This document shows positions 10,480 through 23,705 of a stretch of 64,000 nucleotides of DNA, in pieces. Where the stretch lies: contig CM028888.1 in NCBI GenBank assembly GCA_016801885.1, positions 12,943,170 to 13,007,169 of the forward strand, in the 5' to 3' direction. The notes beneath the pieces are model-generated. The model was given only the letters and a program-made list of their open reading frames with translations. It had not been told where the DNA came from and searched no databases. The position numbers were made by a program, and so were the translations under genes. The first letter of the stretch is position 1. Each line of letters starts with the position of its first letter. The DNA comes from Toxotes chatareus. Lineage: Eukaryota > Chordata > Actinopteri > Toxotidae.

Positions 10480-12799
10480 CTGGGAAAAGAGACAGAAAGA
10501 GAAATACGAGGAGAAAGAACATTAGTCCGAGACGAGCTGTGAATAGGCAGTATGTATAGTATTAGTAGTATTGCTTTGTTTTCCAATATTTATCTGGTTA
10601 TATGTGGCTTAATTTGTTGTTAAAAAATCATTTGGTGTTCAGCTGGAGATATCACTGTCTTCGGGAACAATTCCAACTATTCCAAATGCTATTTATTATT
10701 TTTAGTTTTTAAACTAAAGCAATATTAAAGAGCCGTCCCCAGTGTGAGGATGAGATTTTGACTGCTCCTCTCACCAACCCACTGCTCTGCACGCACACTC
10801 TTTCATTTTTCAAAATCACACAGTAGATATAGAGAAGCTCAAACCAGGCAGGAAGGAGGAAAGATTTATTAGGTCGGCTTCACTCTTAAATTATGGTTAA
10901 GCAGCCTAATTTCCAAAATCTGATGAAGCTTTACATTAACAGATGTAGACTAATGGCAGTGCATCTTTTATTTTCATGATTCCACATGGCTCGCACACAA
11001 CATCACAGAAAATACTGAGGTCCAACACTGTAGACATAACGTGAGTGGCATAAATACGCCATGGAACGATTTCCCAAAATATAATCCAGGATGCTCATAG
11101 CTTTGTATATGTGTGGTATTTTTAGAGAATTTTGCATTGTTTGTCATAAATAGCACCAATGCTTTTCTTGTCAGGTCAATGAACACATAACATCTGCCTC
11201 TTTGAGCGTCACAGGTCCTCCAAAATCAAGACAAGGCACTTGAGCTTTTATTTTTACGAACATGAAAAATTTATCATTTACCGTCATCATCATTCCTGAG
11301 GTCTCCTAAGCTGACTTGCTTCATCTCTACAACAGACATCAACTACAGCACTTATCAGGCTATTTTATCAATATTATTTTGCATTTTTACAGACCTTCTG
11401 ATATATATGCATAATATATATATAATAATGTTAGAGTTCAATTCGATATAATATAAAATATGGAAAAGTAAGTGTTTAATGTTAAAGGAAATGTGAAAAA
11501 GCACTGACTTTAAGCTGATAAAAATTCATCCACCTGCTCATACAGTATCTAGCAGCTGCACGGCAAAGCAGTAGTGTCTGGTTAAACTTTCATCGTGCAG
11601 GTTATTCATCTACACTCAGAAATTCCTGTCTCCCTGAGATGAATGAGGCATATTGGTGTTGATTTATAATTTACAAGTCTTGCTGGAATTGCTGTGATAC
11701 CTGAGAAAATCCATGCAGGCGTGTGCTAAAATCCATTCACTGATTAGCTGGTAAATCAGACACCTCTTAATTATATGTGATTTATTCCTAACTTCTTAGA
11801 CAGTTCAGTTTGTTAATTAGATATCATTTTTTAAAAACTTTTTAATTTGTGTGAGGACATTAAAATCTGAACAATAATCCTTTTTGTATAATTCATGCAA
11901 ATCTAAGTTGAGCTTAAGTTAAATCTGAGTTTAAGTCTGAGCTTTCTTAGAGGGACAATCTTCTTTTAGATGGGTTCGGTTTGCAGGTTTTTGACTGGAA
12001 ATTGGGAGAGAAATGCTATCGAGTATGGAAACAACAATTGTCTTTGATAATACACTACAAATGTACTATTCTAGGCTTGTTTTAACACCTGAAACCTGAA
12101 GTGTTGTTTTAACAACTGACATTTCTCAATGCCCGTATCTCTGAAGTGAAGCACAGAGAAACACTTGAAACAAAATTGTAGCCTCAATTTCAACCGTGTA
12201 CAAAGACTTGAGTACCCTTCTGCTTGGCGTAATAGGTACTCACCACAAAGGTTTCTTATTGATAGGAACTAACTGCTGGTTGGATGAACACTGAACACTT
12301 ACTCCAAAGGCTTGAAAACACCTTGCTCTGACTGAATTTAATTAAAAGGGCAGGTTCTCTGACAGTGTTTTTTTTTTTTTCAAACCAAATTTTTTTCTTA
12401 CTGAGGTGATCTTAATTAATGTCTGAGATTTGCAGTCAAATGTGAGTCGGTGACATTAGTTACATCAAGGAGTCTCAATGATTGGTTTTATTGGTTTCTT
12501 CCTTTCAGTGAGTGTTATCTGCATCTGGGCTTTTAGCCTGCCCTCATTCCTGCTAAATGACATCACTTTTCTCTCTGTTTAAGGAATATAGGATAGACCT
12601 CTTTTCTCTTGACAAAGCATACCAGATTTTTATATTTATTTTTACATTAACACATTTACTTACTACTTTTGTACTTGTGTGCCTTAAAATAAAAAGCATA
12701 CTCCTAACATAGGGGATATAAACAACATTGTAATCCCGCAATCTAATAAACTGAAATACATACAAATGCATCAACTGCAACTACTTTTGTGTATATTGT

Positions 12800-12879
12800 G
12801 AGAAGTTCCACCTTACACCATGTCAAATTCCTTGTATGTGTAACATACCTGGCAATAAAGTGTTTCTGATTCTGATTCT
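12800..12879 (+). mobile_element. LINE-like 3' tail fragment with GATTCT repeats
   Basis: The segment ends with CCTGGCAATAAAGTGTTTC followed by repeated CTGATT units. This tail form is familiar from 3' ends of fish non-LTR retrotransposons. No coding part remains. The family assignment is from memory and uncertain. Confidence 0.45.
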
Positions 12880-13310
12880 TAGAGTCCCATCCAATAACAC
12901 CACAAACTACAACAACCAAAAAACTGCCAGTCAGTGGTATTTGTTGAAGGGCTATAATACTGCATTTCATTATACCGCATAACCTTTCATGATTTCTAGC
13001 TTTGTTTGTTCTTGTAAAACCAAAGAAACAAGCTGGTAAATCATGATGTGGTCAGTCAACATATTCTGAGACCCAGTTTCACAGTGGGTCTCATTTCAAA
13101 TCTCAATGTACCATATATCCTTGAACACCAATTTAAAAGGATACTCAGCAGATTCAGACCTCCTGAATCTTTTGTATACAATGTCAGATGCCTAAAAACT
13201 GGTCTCGGTAGATCATTACACACATTACATTCTGAGTAAAAATGTCACTATCAGAAAAACTGGATCATTTTGACAGGAACAAAATAATTGACAAAAAAAA
13301 CGTGAAAAAC

Positions 13311-13423
13311 TGATTCACGTGTGATTATATGCCACCTAGACATATGTTGTTTTCAAACAATTCACATGTGACAAATTTACAAGATGCAGTGACACGTGAT
13401 TTTTATATGTTTCACATGTGAAA
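13311..13423. repeat. cluster of CACATGTG/CACGTG palindromes
   Basis: Within 113 bases: TCACGTGTGA (13315-13324), the perfect palindrome TCACATGTGA (13362-13371), GACACGTGAT (13391-13400) and the 14-bp perfect palindrome TTTCACATGTGAAA (13410-13423). Related TCCCATGTGG and TTCATGTGAG units follow. It may be a degenerate palindromic tandem repeat or a cluster of E-boxes. Confidence 0.6.
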
Positions 13424-16379
13424 TATAAAAATCCCATGTGGAAACTTCACTTGATAGAAATATGGGAAAGATATTGATGGAAAAGTTTCCCATGTTAATA
13501 ACTAGTGAGTGTTCATGTTATCAACATATAAGTTGTATGATTCATGTGAGGATTTGACAACATAACACCATATCCATTAAATGTGGGATTAATTCTATTA
13601 AACAGTGGTCTCTGGCTGATGTGAGGGATCAAAGACTTCATATTAGTAAGTGTAAGCTGGACATATTACAAGTTGGCATTCATGTTGTTTACAACAAGTC
13701 GGAAGTATGATAACACCAATATGACATAGACACAACATTAACTCCCACATAGGTACATCTGGGTTTGGATGTTTTACATGCCAAATGTACCATATATTAC
13801 ATGCGAAACTATGAATTGCACTTTTTCTTTTCTTTTTTTCTTTTTTTTTGTTTAGATCTTCAAAAAGATTTCTTCTGATGCAAAGAAAAAGGTTTCCCCT
13901 TTCAAGGAAACATGTCATGACAAACAGCTAATGAACATGGGAACTGTAGTGTCTTGTAGTGCTGTGGGAATATGAGCTGACAGCGAGAAAACCAAAGGGT
14001 AAATAGGGGTAACATGCACCACTCCACTATGCATCATGAAATATGGAATACTAATGCTCTTGCAGGAAAACATGGAAGCATCCGTCTGGAGACAGCAGTA
14101 ACTCCTGCATTAGTCATGCTGTAACGTTAAAGCATTTCATTACACCTTTCTGCCTCCCTGTTCTGTCTTCTCCAATCCCTTTTTTTCTCTGTGTGGAAGA
14201 CCTGCGTCAAATAAAGCAGGCCGTAAATCAGTATTGTTAAGATTCTTACTATAAACATCACAGTTCTCTCCCTTGAAGCGGTGAAACCTATGTCTCTGCC
14301 GACTATCTCACGGGATCGCTCAGTTCATCTCTCATGGATGTACAATGCATCTGTGCTCGAATAACAGGCCTCCCTTGGAGGTTCTCAACTGCAAAATGTG
14401 TGCTGTATATCACATCATTATTAGTTGGGAACCTTGATAATTAATTATGCTGTACACAGACATTGTGATGCCCCTGTGTACTGTATAATAATTTATGGAT
14501 TTTACATAGGTGGTGTGATAGCACATTCACTGCAGAAATAAAATTGTAAGGCCCTTTTGTTTGTTTCGTTGAGTGATATTACAGATTCAGTGGTGTCAGT
14601 GGAGCTCCCAAATTGGTTGATTGGTTGTCATAGCCTTAATGGATCTCTGCACAACAAATGTAACAGTATGGATTTTTTGTTTGTGCCAAGATGCATGCTA
14701 CCCACTCAAACATCCTGTCCTTTTCATTTGTGCTCTCAGCCTGCTGAATACACAAGAGACGAGGCAAGATGCTCATAGGACTTGCAAAATACACCAAGAC
14801 GCTGGTGATAATTTGCATCACACATAACAGTTTAGATGTGAAAAGGTTTAAACACATCCCCTGAGCTTGCTGTTGAACAGAATTGGAGAATTCCTGTGGC
14901 CTGAGTGAGTGAATGAGTATTACCTCTCATAATATTACTAATCATGACTTTTAAGAGGCTGGAAAATAATCATGAATCATACAAATGGTAACTAGTATCA
15001 GCTGTGACATTATGAATACAAATCGGTGGAACGGTGAATTACTCATACCCTTATAGTCATTTAAACCATTTCTGGTGAGTATGATTCCCACTGGCAGAGT
15101 ATATGTGCACCCACAGTATAGCTGTATATGCATTTTCACAGTCAGTAAACGTCTCTGAATGACCTGCCAGCTTCCAGTAGGGGAAAATGACAAAAGTGTT
15201 CAAGTGCAGCACAGTATACAATATACAGTGCAGGCTTTAGGCAAGGACAGTTTGTATAGGACAACAGGGGCACTTTACTGAGAAAACAAAGCTGATTGAT
15301 TAATATAAACTTGAATAAATCTCTAAATTGTGAGCAGTTTTGCAGAAATGGAGAGTTATGGGGAGATATTAAGTTTGAATTTGCTGTCTGACTTATGTCG
15401 TCCGAGGCACACTTCTTCCACGGTCTATTAAATACAGCTCAGTGAAATGATGAAAATGAATAGTGCAGCCTAAAGCCTGACAGGGAGGACATATGGTTTT
15501 CAAGTTAAAATATGGTCTGCGAGTTAGAAAGCGGCATCATATACTTAGTACGGTGAACACAGACTTAAAGAATCAATCAAATCAATTGAATTTGATCAAT
15601 TAAAGGCTTTCCTGAAAATCTTATGAATCTTAAATACTACACATGCAGCTGGCACACATAGACTTTAGTTATATTGTGGCTGAATTGCAGTTCCCGCTCC
15701 TATCAGCAACATATATCTAGACTGTTGGTTCTCAAATTAAATGTCTGCAGCTCACAGCGCCTCAAACTACCTTCTTCTTCTATAAGTGTTAAGGTTTTCT
15801 CCCACTCAACTTCCAGATGAGCTGGGTCATGGTGAAACTGTTTCCACTCAAATGGAATTCTGAAATACTGCATTAATGCTCCCTCCTACTCCAAAAGTCA
15901 CAAAGACACTTCCCATAAATCCTCTCAAGTACCTTTCATGATAAGAATACAACACCCAATGTTGTCTTGGGCATTAGCTCAGTTTTTATGCTTTCATTAC
16001 TGGAATATTTGTGAGGTTGTGACAGTTTATTTATTTATTTTTTTAATATTTATTTTCTTGTTAGAATTAATTGGTAATTTCCTATTCTGCCACAGGGGAG
16101 CTGTAATTGTATTAGCATGTATTCACTGTATTTACATTCAGTGATTAGCTTAATATAGCAGTTTCCAGTGACAGTAGATTCAAATTGATTTCACATCTCC
16201 CAGGAGTGCACAGGAAATGATGCAGCATGTAATCCAGGGTAATTTCATTTTATTGATACTAGTCTCACTGTTTACTGTTCACTCTCTTAACATTGTATCA
16301 GAGAGGTGGTAAAGAGGAACTTGCATCAAAGTCTGTTTACAGGTCTTAGGGAGCGTGGCTGCATTTGCAAAAAAAAAAT

Positions 16380-16590
16380 AAAAATTGTATAAAGCATTTT
16401 GTGGCTCCAGAGGGAGCTGCATAAAATCTGGTAAACAAGACAACAAGTTTTGAAGGCCTCTGTAGCTCACTCCTCATCTCTGTTTCAAGTTACATTAGCC
16501 ACTATTAGCATAACACTCAAATCTCTGACTGAACGGTTGGTGGTAAAGTTGCATTGTGGGTAACGTAGGCAACAGGATTTGACAAGGAAC
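16380..16590. repeat. dispersed repeat, copy 1 (partner near 54990-55125)
   Basis: Shares TTGTATAAAGC-ATTTTGTGG at its start and TTGCATTGTGGGTAA-GTAGG near its end with the segment near 54990-55125, in the same order and orientation and at broadly similar spacing. This suggests two diverged copies of one element. No terminal structure was defined. Confidence 0.5.
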
Positions 16591-17089
16591 ACAAATGTTT
16601 GGAGTAAAAAAGACATCTCTGGTTCTGCTGCTTTTGTTCCTTCACAATAAAAGAGTGAAAATCTTCCTAATCAAGATGTCTGAAATGGAAGCAGAGGTTT
16701 ACATTTCAATAGAAGGTACAGCACGGCAACCTGTATGTAGTATGCTCTCTGACTAACTGAAAAAAACATGACTCTGTAACATGCCTGTACTTCTTTAAAT
16801 AGACCACCATGAATGCCCACACTATGCTGGTGCCTATGTATTCTTTATGCAATAAGCCTCAAGTCTGTCCATTAGTGTTCATTTACTGTATTTGAAGACT
16901 GCCTTCAAGTATTCATGCCTGTTCAAAATACTGGACCTAGGCAGGTTTGCAAGACTATGCTGGTCTACTATCATCCACCATACACATCTGAGACCATACT
17001 CATGTCTATGCTGCTTAATGGGTTAGTTAAAAAAATAGAAAGCAAATGAAATATTCCAGCCACTGGTGAGCATTTTAAGTGATAGCTGA

Positions 17090-17111
17090 CCCCCCCCCTT
17101 TTTTTTTTTTT
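17090..17111. repeat. C9-T13 homopolymer junction
   Basis: A run of about nine Cs followed directly by about thirteen Ts. A run of fourteen As lies about 25 nt further on, so the T and A runs could pair. Confidence 0.85.
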
Positions 17112-17522
17112 GCTTCCCATGACCTCATTGGTTTAAAAAAAAAAAAAACATTTTTCAAATGCAGCATATCCTTATTTTTAACATTCCAACATCTCATCTT
17201 TGCCGGTGTGCCATTATCATTCATATTCTTTAACAAAAGATCTACACCCTCTGAAATTGCCCTGAGAGTACATAGCAATTCATATATACATATAAATGCA
17301 GACAGTGTGTGATAGGAGAACGCAGCCCTTGCATTTCTTTTATGACTAAGTTTATCTATTACAGCAAATGCCTTCTTCTCTTTTCTCAGTTCACATTTTC
17401 ATTCTCGTGTTTGTTCTGCTTTGCTGCAGATCTAGAGCAGAGCAATGGTAACCTTGGTCTCTGATTTCTGCTCTTACTTGCCATCCTCTGCATTGTCCAC
17501 TTGCTTCACCCTCAATATCTCC

Positions 17523-17542
17523 AAAAAAAAAAAAAAAAAAAA
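17523..17542. repeat. A20 homopolymer
   Basis: Twenty consecutive adenines in the intron. Confidence 0.95.
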
Positions 17543-20500
17543 GACAAGTGCAATCAAAATGTGTGTGTGTTTAGGTACAGAACAGCAAGGACGTCCATGA
17601 TGTAATAATATTGATATCAGTTATAAAATTCACTGGCAGCATTTGGACAAAACATCCATGTAGTGGGAGAGAATTCCTGTTGTTTGTCCACATTGTTTGT
17701 GCGTGTATGTGTATTATTTGTACGTGTAAGTGTTTGTGTATGTGGTTCTGCCTCATTATCATCTTTTAGGGTAATGTAATATGTGACCTGGATGAAATTG
17801 AGCCCTCTCTGATAGAGCCTCTGATGTCCCTATCCCTATGCTTTCTCTTTCTGCTGCTCGTGTAGCAAAAAATAAACAATGTGTTGTCTAACTGCATCGA
17901 GACTCTAGACAAGCATTTTTTTTTTTAAGCTTAGTTGGTGCATTTGATCTAAGGACAACATTCTTTCTATTAAATTCAGTCTTTGAATTTCAAATTGTGC
18001 TCTGAGACATTATCATTCGAAGAAACTCACTACACTATTTTCTCCATTTCTCTCTGGAAGTATTAGCTGCTCTTTGCCTCGCCACAGCCAGACAGCTCTT
18101 ACACCAACATGGGGGCCCTGGAGAATGAAGTGCAGCAGATTTTTACTGAGTGTGTTGAACATACGGGTGTGTTGGGAGTATGAGGAGGGGTCAGCTACAG
18201 TGCAATCCTTCTCCAGTTCAGAGCATACAAGGTCTTAGGCACTGATGGTCATAAATTAAAGAGCCCTCTGGCTGTGTAGTGTTTAGGGGGTTAGTTTAAC
18301 AAGACACTGCTCTGGAACAACGCTGTATTTAAGAAGCACGTCCACAACTAGTTTAGGATGGTTACACAAAATCAAAAAAACCCTCTGAGTTTTTGTGGCA
18401 CTGCAGGGTCAGATTATCAACTGTGGAAGACAGCAGCCATGTTAGTTACATAATATGTCTCAAATTGGGATTTGGCTTCCCCTGATATGAGAAATCCTTC
18501 AGTCAGTTTGTTAACAATCTTAATTATGTCCTTCTAATATCTGGTGCATTGATGCAGGGTATTTTGTTTGGCACATGGAGACATCATTTCTTATTTATTA
18601 CAACCCAGATAAAATGCCTAGATTGTACAGACCAGCATTAACTGAAAACATGCTGCAGGTTTTTGTGAGCAGGGTAATCTCACTGCTGATGAAGTAGTGT
18701 TTTGGATTTTAAGTTCTAGTGTTTTTTATGGCTTTATCCCAGGTTAGTTTCAACAAAAGACTAAACAGAAAAGTGTAGAAAATGAAATGTCCAATTTGAA
18801 ACAACATCAATACATCAACGTAGAATTCTGAAGTAATTATCTTGATGTATGTTGTTACTCTGGCTATTTTTCCATCAAACTGTCAAACAAATTTTGGGCA
18901 GCACTGAATGTCTGGGAATGATGAAATGCAAACTGGGGGCTTTTTCATGATGTGAATATAGAGTTTGAAGAGATCTGAATCAGAAATCTTATAAAGTGAT
19001 TGTTGCAAAAGGTGTCAAATGACATTATGTTGAACAATTAAATAAACAAAACAAACAAAAACAACAAAAGTATACTTCACTAAATTCTCATTCATCACTT
19101 ACAGCCACTGAGTCATCAGCAGTGCCTTTGGAGGGAAGAGTGTGTGTAACATTTTCTGGTGGACATTTTAAAGGTGAATCAGTAACTGTTAAACAAATGT
19201 ATATGTATTGCAATTTATTGTCAAATTGTTGATATAGAAAATCCAATGAGATTACATTGATTTAATACTGATTTCACAGTGATATTTATATTCAGAAGCT
19301 GGAACCAGAGAATGTTTGGCATTTTGGCTTAAAATTACTTTAAAGAGATTAATCAATAATCAGAACTGTTGCTGATGAACTTTTCTTTGACTGGCTAATT
19401 GATGAATTGACAAATCATTGCAGGCTTTAAAAAAACTGCATTCATTTGCAGCTTGAATGCCTCTGATTAAGTAATAATTCAATGGCATCTGATCTGTTAT
19501 TTCACTTAGTACTGCATGCTTTTTTTTATGACCTGGATGACTCTTCATAGGCACAATCAGATCATTTTATTTAAACAAGGGGAGGCTGTGTGTAAGAGCC
19601 TGCCACATACTGTAACCAGCATACTGTGACAATACATGCAATATAACCTGTGTTTAGGATGAGGAGTGTGAGGCATTGCAGCAGGGTAGGTGGCCTATAA
19701 ATAGCCATAGCCCAGGGACCTCCAGAAGTCTTTGGCTAGCCTTGACACAAACACATGCATTTCTGTTAGATTAAAGCAAGTGGACAAAAAAAATATGGTT
19801 TAGGTGACATAATTTTGGCAATTTATAAATTCAGAGTTTTTATTTTTTTTTACGATTTATGCTTCCTTGACGATGATTACATAACCCAATATTATAGTGA
19901 ACATTATGTCAATCAGTGTTAACCAGTATCTGACTATGAATTCACACTGTGCATTATGGCGCTGTGGACACTTGTAAATTAGAAGTACTGTCTGTGTCAT
20001 TTATGTTGCAGTAAATTGAATTTCTTGCTCTGAAGCACATACTTCAGAACAACCTACAGTACAAAATCTACAACAGAGGTAATTGAAAATTTATCAGTGA
20101 GTTCTTTGAAGTGATTTTTTTTTATAGGCCTATTTGATCACAGGCTGTGCTGTGCCTGTAAAAGCCTGGTCCAGAATGATATGGCTTTAATAGCGCAAAT
20201 GTAATTCATCACATTTTGCAACTGACAAAACTGCTGCGGTGAAAAAGACACTACAAATCCATCGGGTCTCTTTTTATTGGACATAAAAGTGAGTCTTAGG
20301 ACAGAAAATTCCAACTGTGATAATAAAAGGTAGCAATGACTCTGGTGTCAGTGCTTTGAAGGAGCCAATTTAAGCAGCGTAACCAATTTGATGTAGACTG
20401 TTGAGGATAGGTCAATACCTTATATCCCTCCATTGTACTTTTTACAGTTTAGATGTCTCCATGTTCAAGACAGATTTTATATGAAGAAGGAAAAGATATT

Positions 20501-20977
20501 GCCATTAAATTCTGTGATGATTTACTGTGAGCACCTTACACCGCTTAAACAAATAAGAACTTCATACAGAACAATAAAAAAGATTTGACGATTCATCACA
20601 CCATTGATGTGGATATTTCACAGCTCCTCTGATGCTGTAGCATCTTAAAAAGTAATATGGGGAGAGGGCCACCACTACTGATACTGATGGGCAGATAAAA
20701 GAGATTAATGATGCACAGAGGCTGCAGCACATACATAGCTGATGAAGGATCCATTAGAGAACCACCAAAGGTGCCACCAATACATAAGAACAAAACTAAA
20801 CCCTATTTATCTCTAAAATGCCAAAGCTACCAATGTAGATATGCCAAACAGCAAAAGCATGCTCATTTCAAATTCTTATTATTCTTGACCCTTGACACTC
20901 GGTGCAATCAGAGCAAAGATGAAGCATTAGTGAGGCAGCAAACAGCAAGTTGAGAATGTTGGAAGGAAATGTCTTAC

Positions 20978-21167
20978 CATGGCCCCCTCTGGTAAGAAAA
21001 GGCATCCTGTTGATGGCAATAGGAACGGTGCCATGCTTATTGTGGAAATGGTGGACATGGTGCGTGGTACTGAGACTAGAAGACACACGTGCTGTTCCAG
21101 TCTGGATGGGGAGTACAGTAAGCAAAGCAAACCAGAAGACTAGTCTTGAACAATAACTTAGGCCCAT
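20978..21167 (-). CDS. nrxn2: neurexin-2 beta-specific first coding exon (signal peptide + His-rich segment)
   Basis: First coding exon of the beta transcript, inside the alpha intron. The chosen ATG (21167) lies in a strong context (G at -3, G at +4). It gives MGLSYCSRLVFWFALLTVLP, a short n-region and hydrophobic core, with likely cleavage near GTA/RVSS. There follows the beta-specific RVSSSLSTTHHVHHFHNKHG and TVPIAINRMPFLTRGGH, nearly identical to recalled mammalian NRXN2-beta. The donor GTAAGA starts at 20977, and the exon ends one base into a codon, so CAT G+CT makes His-Ala and continues HAGTTYIF. The frame is open further upstream to a Met at 21320, but that extension would bury the signal peptide. 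The exon's 5'UTR start is unknown. Alternatives to beta-neurexin are very unlikely. Confidence 0.95.
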
Positions 21168-22880
21168 GCCTAGGCTAAAGTGCGACCAGCTGCTCTGCTG
21201 TCCGAGCACAGGGGTGGCTGGAGAGAGTCTACCCATGTATATTAGATCCACGTGGGGCCAGGACAGACAACTTTGCCGAGCTTTGGCCTCTGACAGTTCA
21301 ACTTGAAGACCACAGGGCATCTCAGTGACAATGTGGGCCCATTTCTTTCATATTCCCTCTGGTTAGGGAGTTAGAAGATGGCGTAGAAATATCCCCTTGA
21401 ATTTCTGAGAAAAATAACCAAAGATGGGTTTCAAGAAAGCAGTCAGAATCCAATCAATGTTGTTGTGGATGAGAGCAACCAACTTATCAATTTTTGGTTA
21501 ACATTTTGCCATGACAAAATGTCTACTGCACAGAAAAGCCAGCGTTAAAACCTCATTGAAAACCATCCCAAAGCACATTCTTCAGAAAGTGAGCCGAGTG
21601 TATCCGAAATGCAGAAAAGATACACATCCAAATGAAGAATGGAGATGAATCCGCCCGTCATTTCAAACAGGCGTGTTGCTCAACCATGATATTTAGGCAT
21701 GAAAAGTGGCAGGACAGAGCTTCATGTGACAAGAATTCTGATAAGAGTCTCCATCACCCACAGGTAGAGCTAGAGGGCAGCTGAGCCTGCCCACTAAGAA
21801 GAGTGCCCCTCCACCACAGCTGAAGACATAACACGCTTCTGTGGGAAACTGGATCATTTCATTAAGCAAAAAGGACAAGGAGATAAAAATACGCACAAGT
21901 GAAGATGCAGTGATGAAGGGTGATGCAGGAACCAGCGCTTTTGTTCCCCTTTAGCCAGGGAAAGGGAAGAGAACAGAGATAGGGAGGGAGGAGGGGGAGA
22001 GAGAGAGAGAGAAAGAAGGGAAGAGAGGGAGCAATATCTGCAGCAGCGCGGTAAAGGAGAAAATCCAGAAAATAAATAAATAATTTCTCAGCAGCTCCTC
22101 ATTCAGTCTCTCACAGACGCAGCAAATCCAGTGAACGGTAACCTCTGGTGCTGCAGGGGTCCACCAGAATGCAGCCGCAGAACGAGTGTTTCTTTTTCAA
22201 ATGAATGTATGATCCTTCTCTCGTGCTCCACCTGCTCAGTCTCATGCAGTAAAGACTACTGCTGCATTCCCCCTCACTGCTGCTCCGTTTTCCTTTATCC
22301 TCTCTCGTATCCCCTCGTCCAGATCTGCTGTTCTGCCTCAGACTGAGGACGGTTAACGTGACAGCTGCATGTGTCTGTCTCTGGAGGAGGGCAGGTGATT
22401 CTCCTCAGATGGGATGGCTTGGATGCCAGAGGCTGAGATGTTGCCTTGGACTGCTGCAGCAAAAATTATGCTAATTAAAAAGCACAGTCGTATCATAATG
22501 AATCCCGGATGGGTGAAATTCCAGGACAGTCTGGTCGCCAGCAAAAATAAATGTCGTCTTGGAGTTGTGGTCTAATGAACGCGAGATAAAGGAGCTCTTC
22601 AAAAGGCATACTGTAGTCAGAAGCTCTGATCCAGCGAGGCACAGCATGTGCCTCTGTGTGTGTTTGTGTGCGTGTGTGTGCGTCTGAGAATGAGAGTCTG
22701 TGAGAATATGAGGGAGGGGGTGAGCGATCGCAGGAGGGAGGGAGAGACAGGAAGAGACAGCGAAAGAAAAAACAGGCAGCCACGGCGCAAACACACAGGG
22801 AAACAGTGAGGCAAGAAAATGGGTTGTGTGAATAAATACATGCTACAGATTCACAGTGCGCTGGCTTGCGGGTCCTGGCA
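21168..22880 (-). promoter_or_regulatory. beta-neurexin 5'UTR and candidate promoter region
   Basis: Immediately upstream of the beta ATG. It contains a purine tract on the + strand (21981-22031) and a stretch (about 22480-22800) with visibly more CpG than surrounding introns, including GAACGCGAG and GCGATCGC. A CACGTG E-box lies near 21251. The real transcription start cannot be fixed from sequence. This region is proposed because the beta exon has no upstream splice acceptor in a plausible frame and mammalian beta transcripts have long GC-richer leaders. Several short upstream ATGs exist here. Confidence 0.45.
21981..22031. repeat. GGGA/GA purine tract
   Basis: About 51 bases of nearly uninterrupted A/G, made of AGGGAGGG units, a run of five Gs and (GA)n. 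It lies about 0.8 kb upstream of the beta ATG. Confidence 0.9.
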
Positions 22881-23705
22881 GTAACACGTAGGAATCATAC
22901 TGCAGAGGAGGAGCCTGATTTAGGTGAGCTGTCAGAGCTGTTACAGAATGAACACAAGGGTATTGGTATGGATGTGCTCCTAACATAAAGACTCGAGAGC
23001 TACAATAGGCATGAATGACAGAAACACAAATACCTGTCAAAATAATATAGTACAGCTCACTACCTGAGGCTGAGGGAGCTATAGGCTATGGTATGTAATC
23101 CATTTTGAAGAAATCAAGAGCTTGCATCAGTGTTAAACCTTTGCATTTTCATACCTTTTCTGTTTTAACACTCCAAATCTGTTTGCTCTGATCCCTCTGC
23201 CTGATGTGTTCACCTTATATCTGTATACAAGTCACCCCTCTGTTAGAGAGCTCAGTAGCACTCTGCTCTCGTGCTGCTTAACCATGCAGAACCTATTCCT
23301 AGCTATGACTGATCTGAGTTCAGAGGTATTCTGACAGTTTTTGAGCTGTTCTGCTTTTTTTTTCAGGGTGTGGGGAAATGTGATGGTAAGGTGAATTGCA
23401 ATATATTGACACTTGAGAGGAAACAGAGAGACAAATGTGTGTATGTGTGTGTATGGGGGGGGTTGGAGGTAGAAGAGATGGAGCTGAATACCAGAAACGG
23501 GGGGGTAGAGAGATTGCAGGGGAGAAGTAAAGGGAGAGGACAAGAGAGACTGCAGCTATATCAGCTAAATCACGGTCGATAGAGATATCAGCTGGGATTG
23601 CCTAGTTGGTTGAAAGGACACGCATGGAAACAGGAGGACAGAGGCGAGCCATGCAGCACCACCTCTCATAGTGACAAGAAGTCGACGCAGGCCATTACTC
23701 AAGCA

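Larger units (their letters stand above)
10480..20977 (-). other. first intron of the beta transcript (3' part of the large alpha intron)
   Basis: 10,498 nt between the beta-specific exon and the first shared LNS6 exon. It contains a LINE-type 3' tail (about 12790-12880), a cluster of CACATGTG-type palindromes (13311-13423), one copy of a dispersed repeat (about 16380-16590), homopolymer tracts (17090-17111, 17523-17542) and AT-rich sequence. No coding exons were recognised. Confidence 0.85.

Noticed and set aside
21168..21320. Longer beta-neurexin start at 21320 adding 51 residues
   Set aside because: The frame is open, but the extension has no signal-like character and would place the hydrophobic core about 60 residues inside. 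The ATG at 21167 has better context and gives a normal signal peptide.
22353..22544. Minus-strand ORF with a signal-like stretch (MIRLCFLISIIFAAAVQG)
   Set aside because: Not followed by anything recognisable and ends quickly. It is most likely a chance upstream ORF in the beta leader region or promoter.
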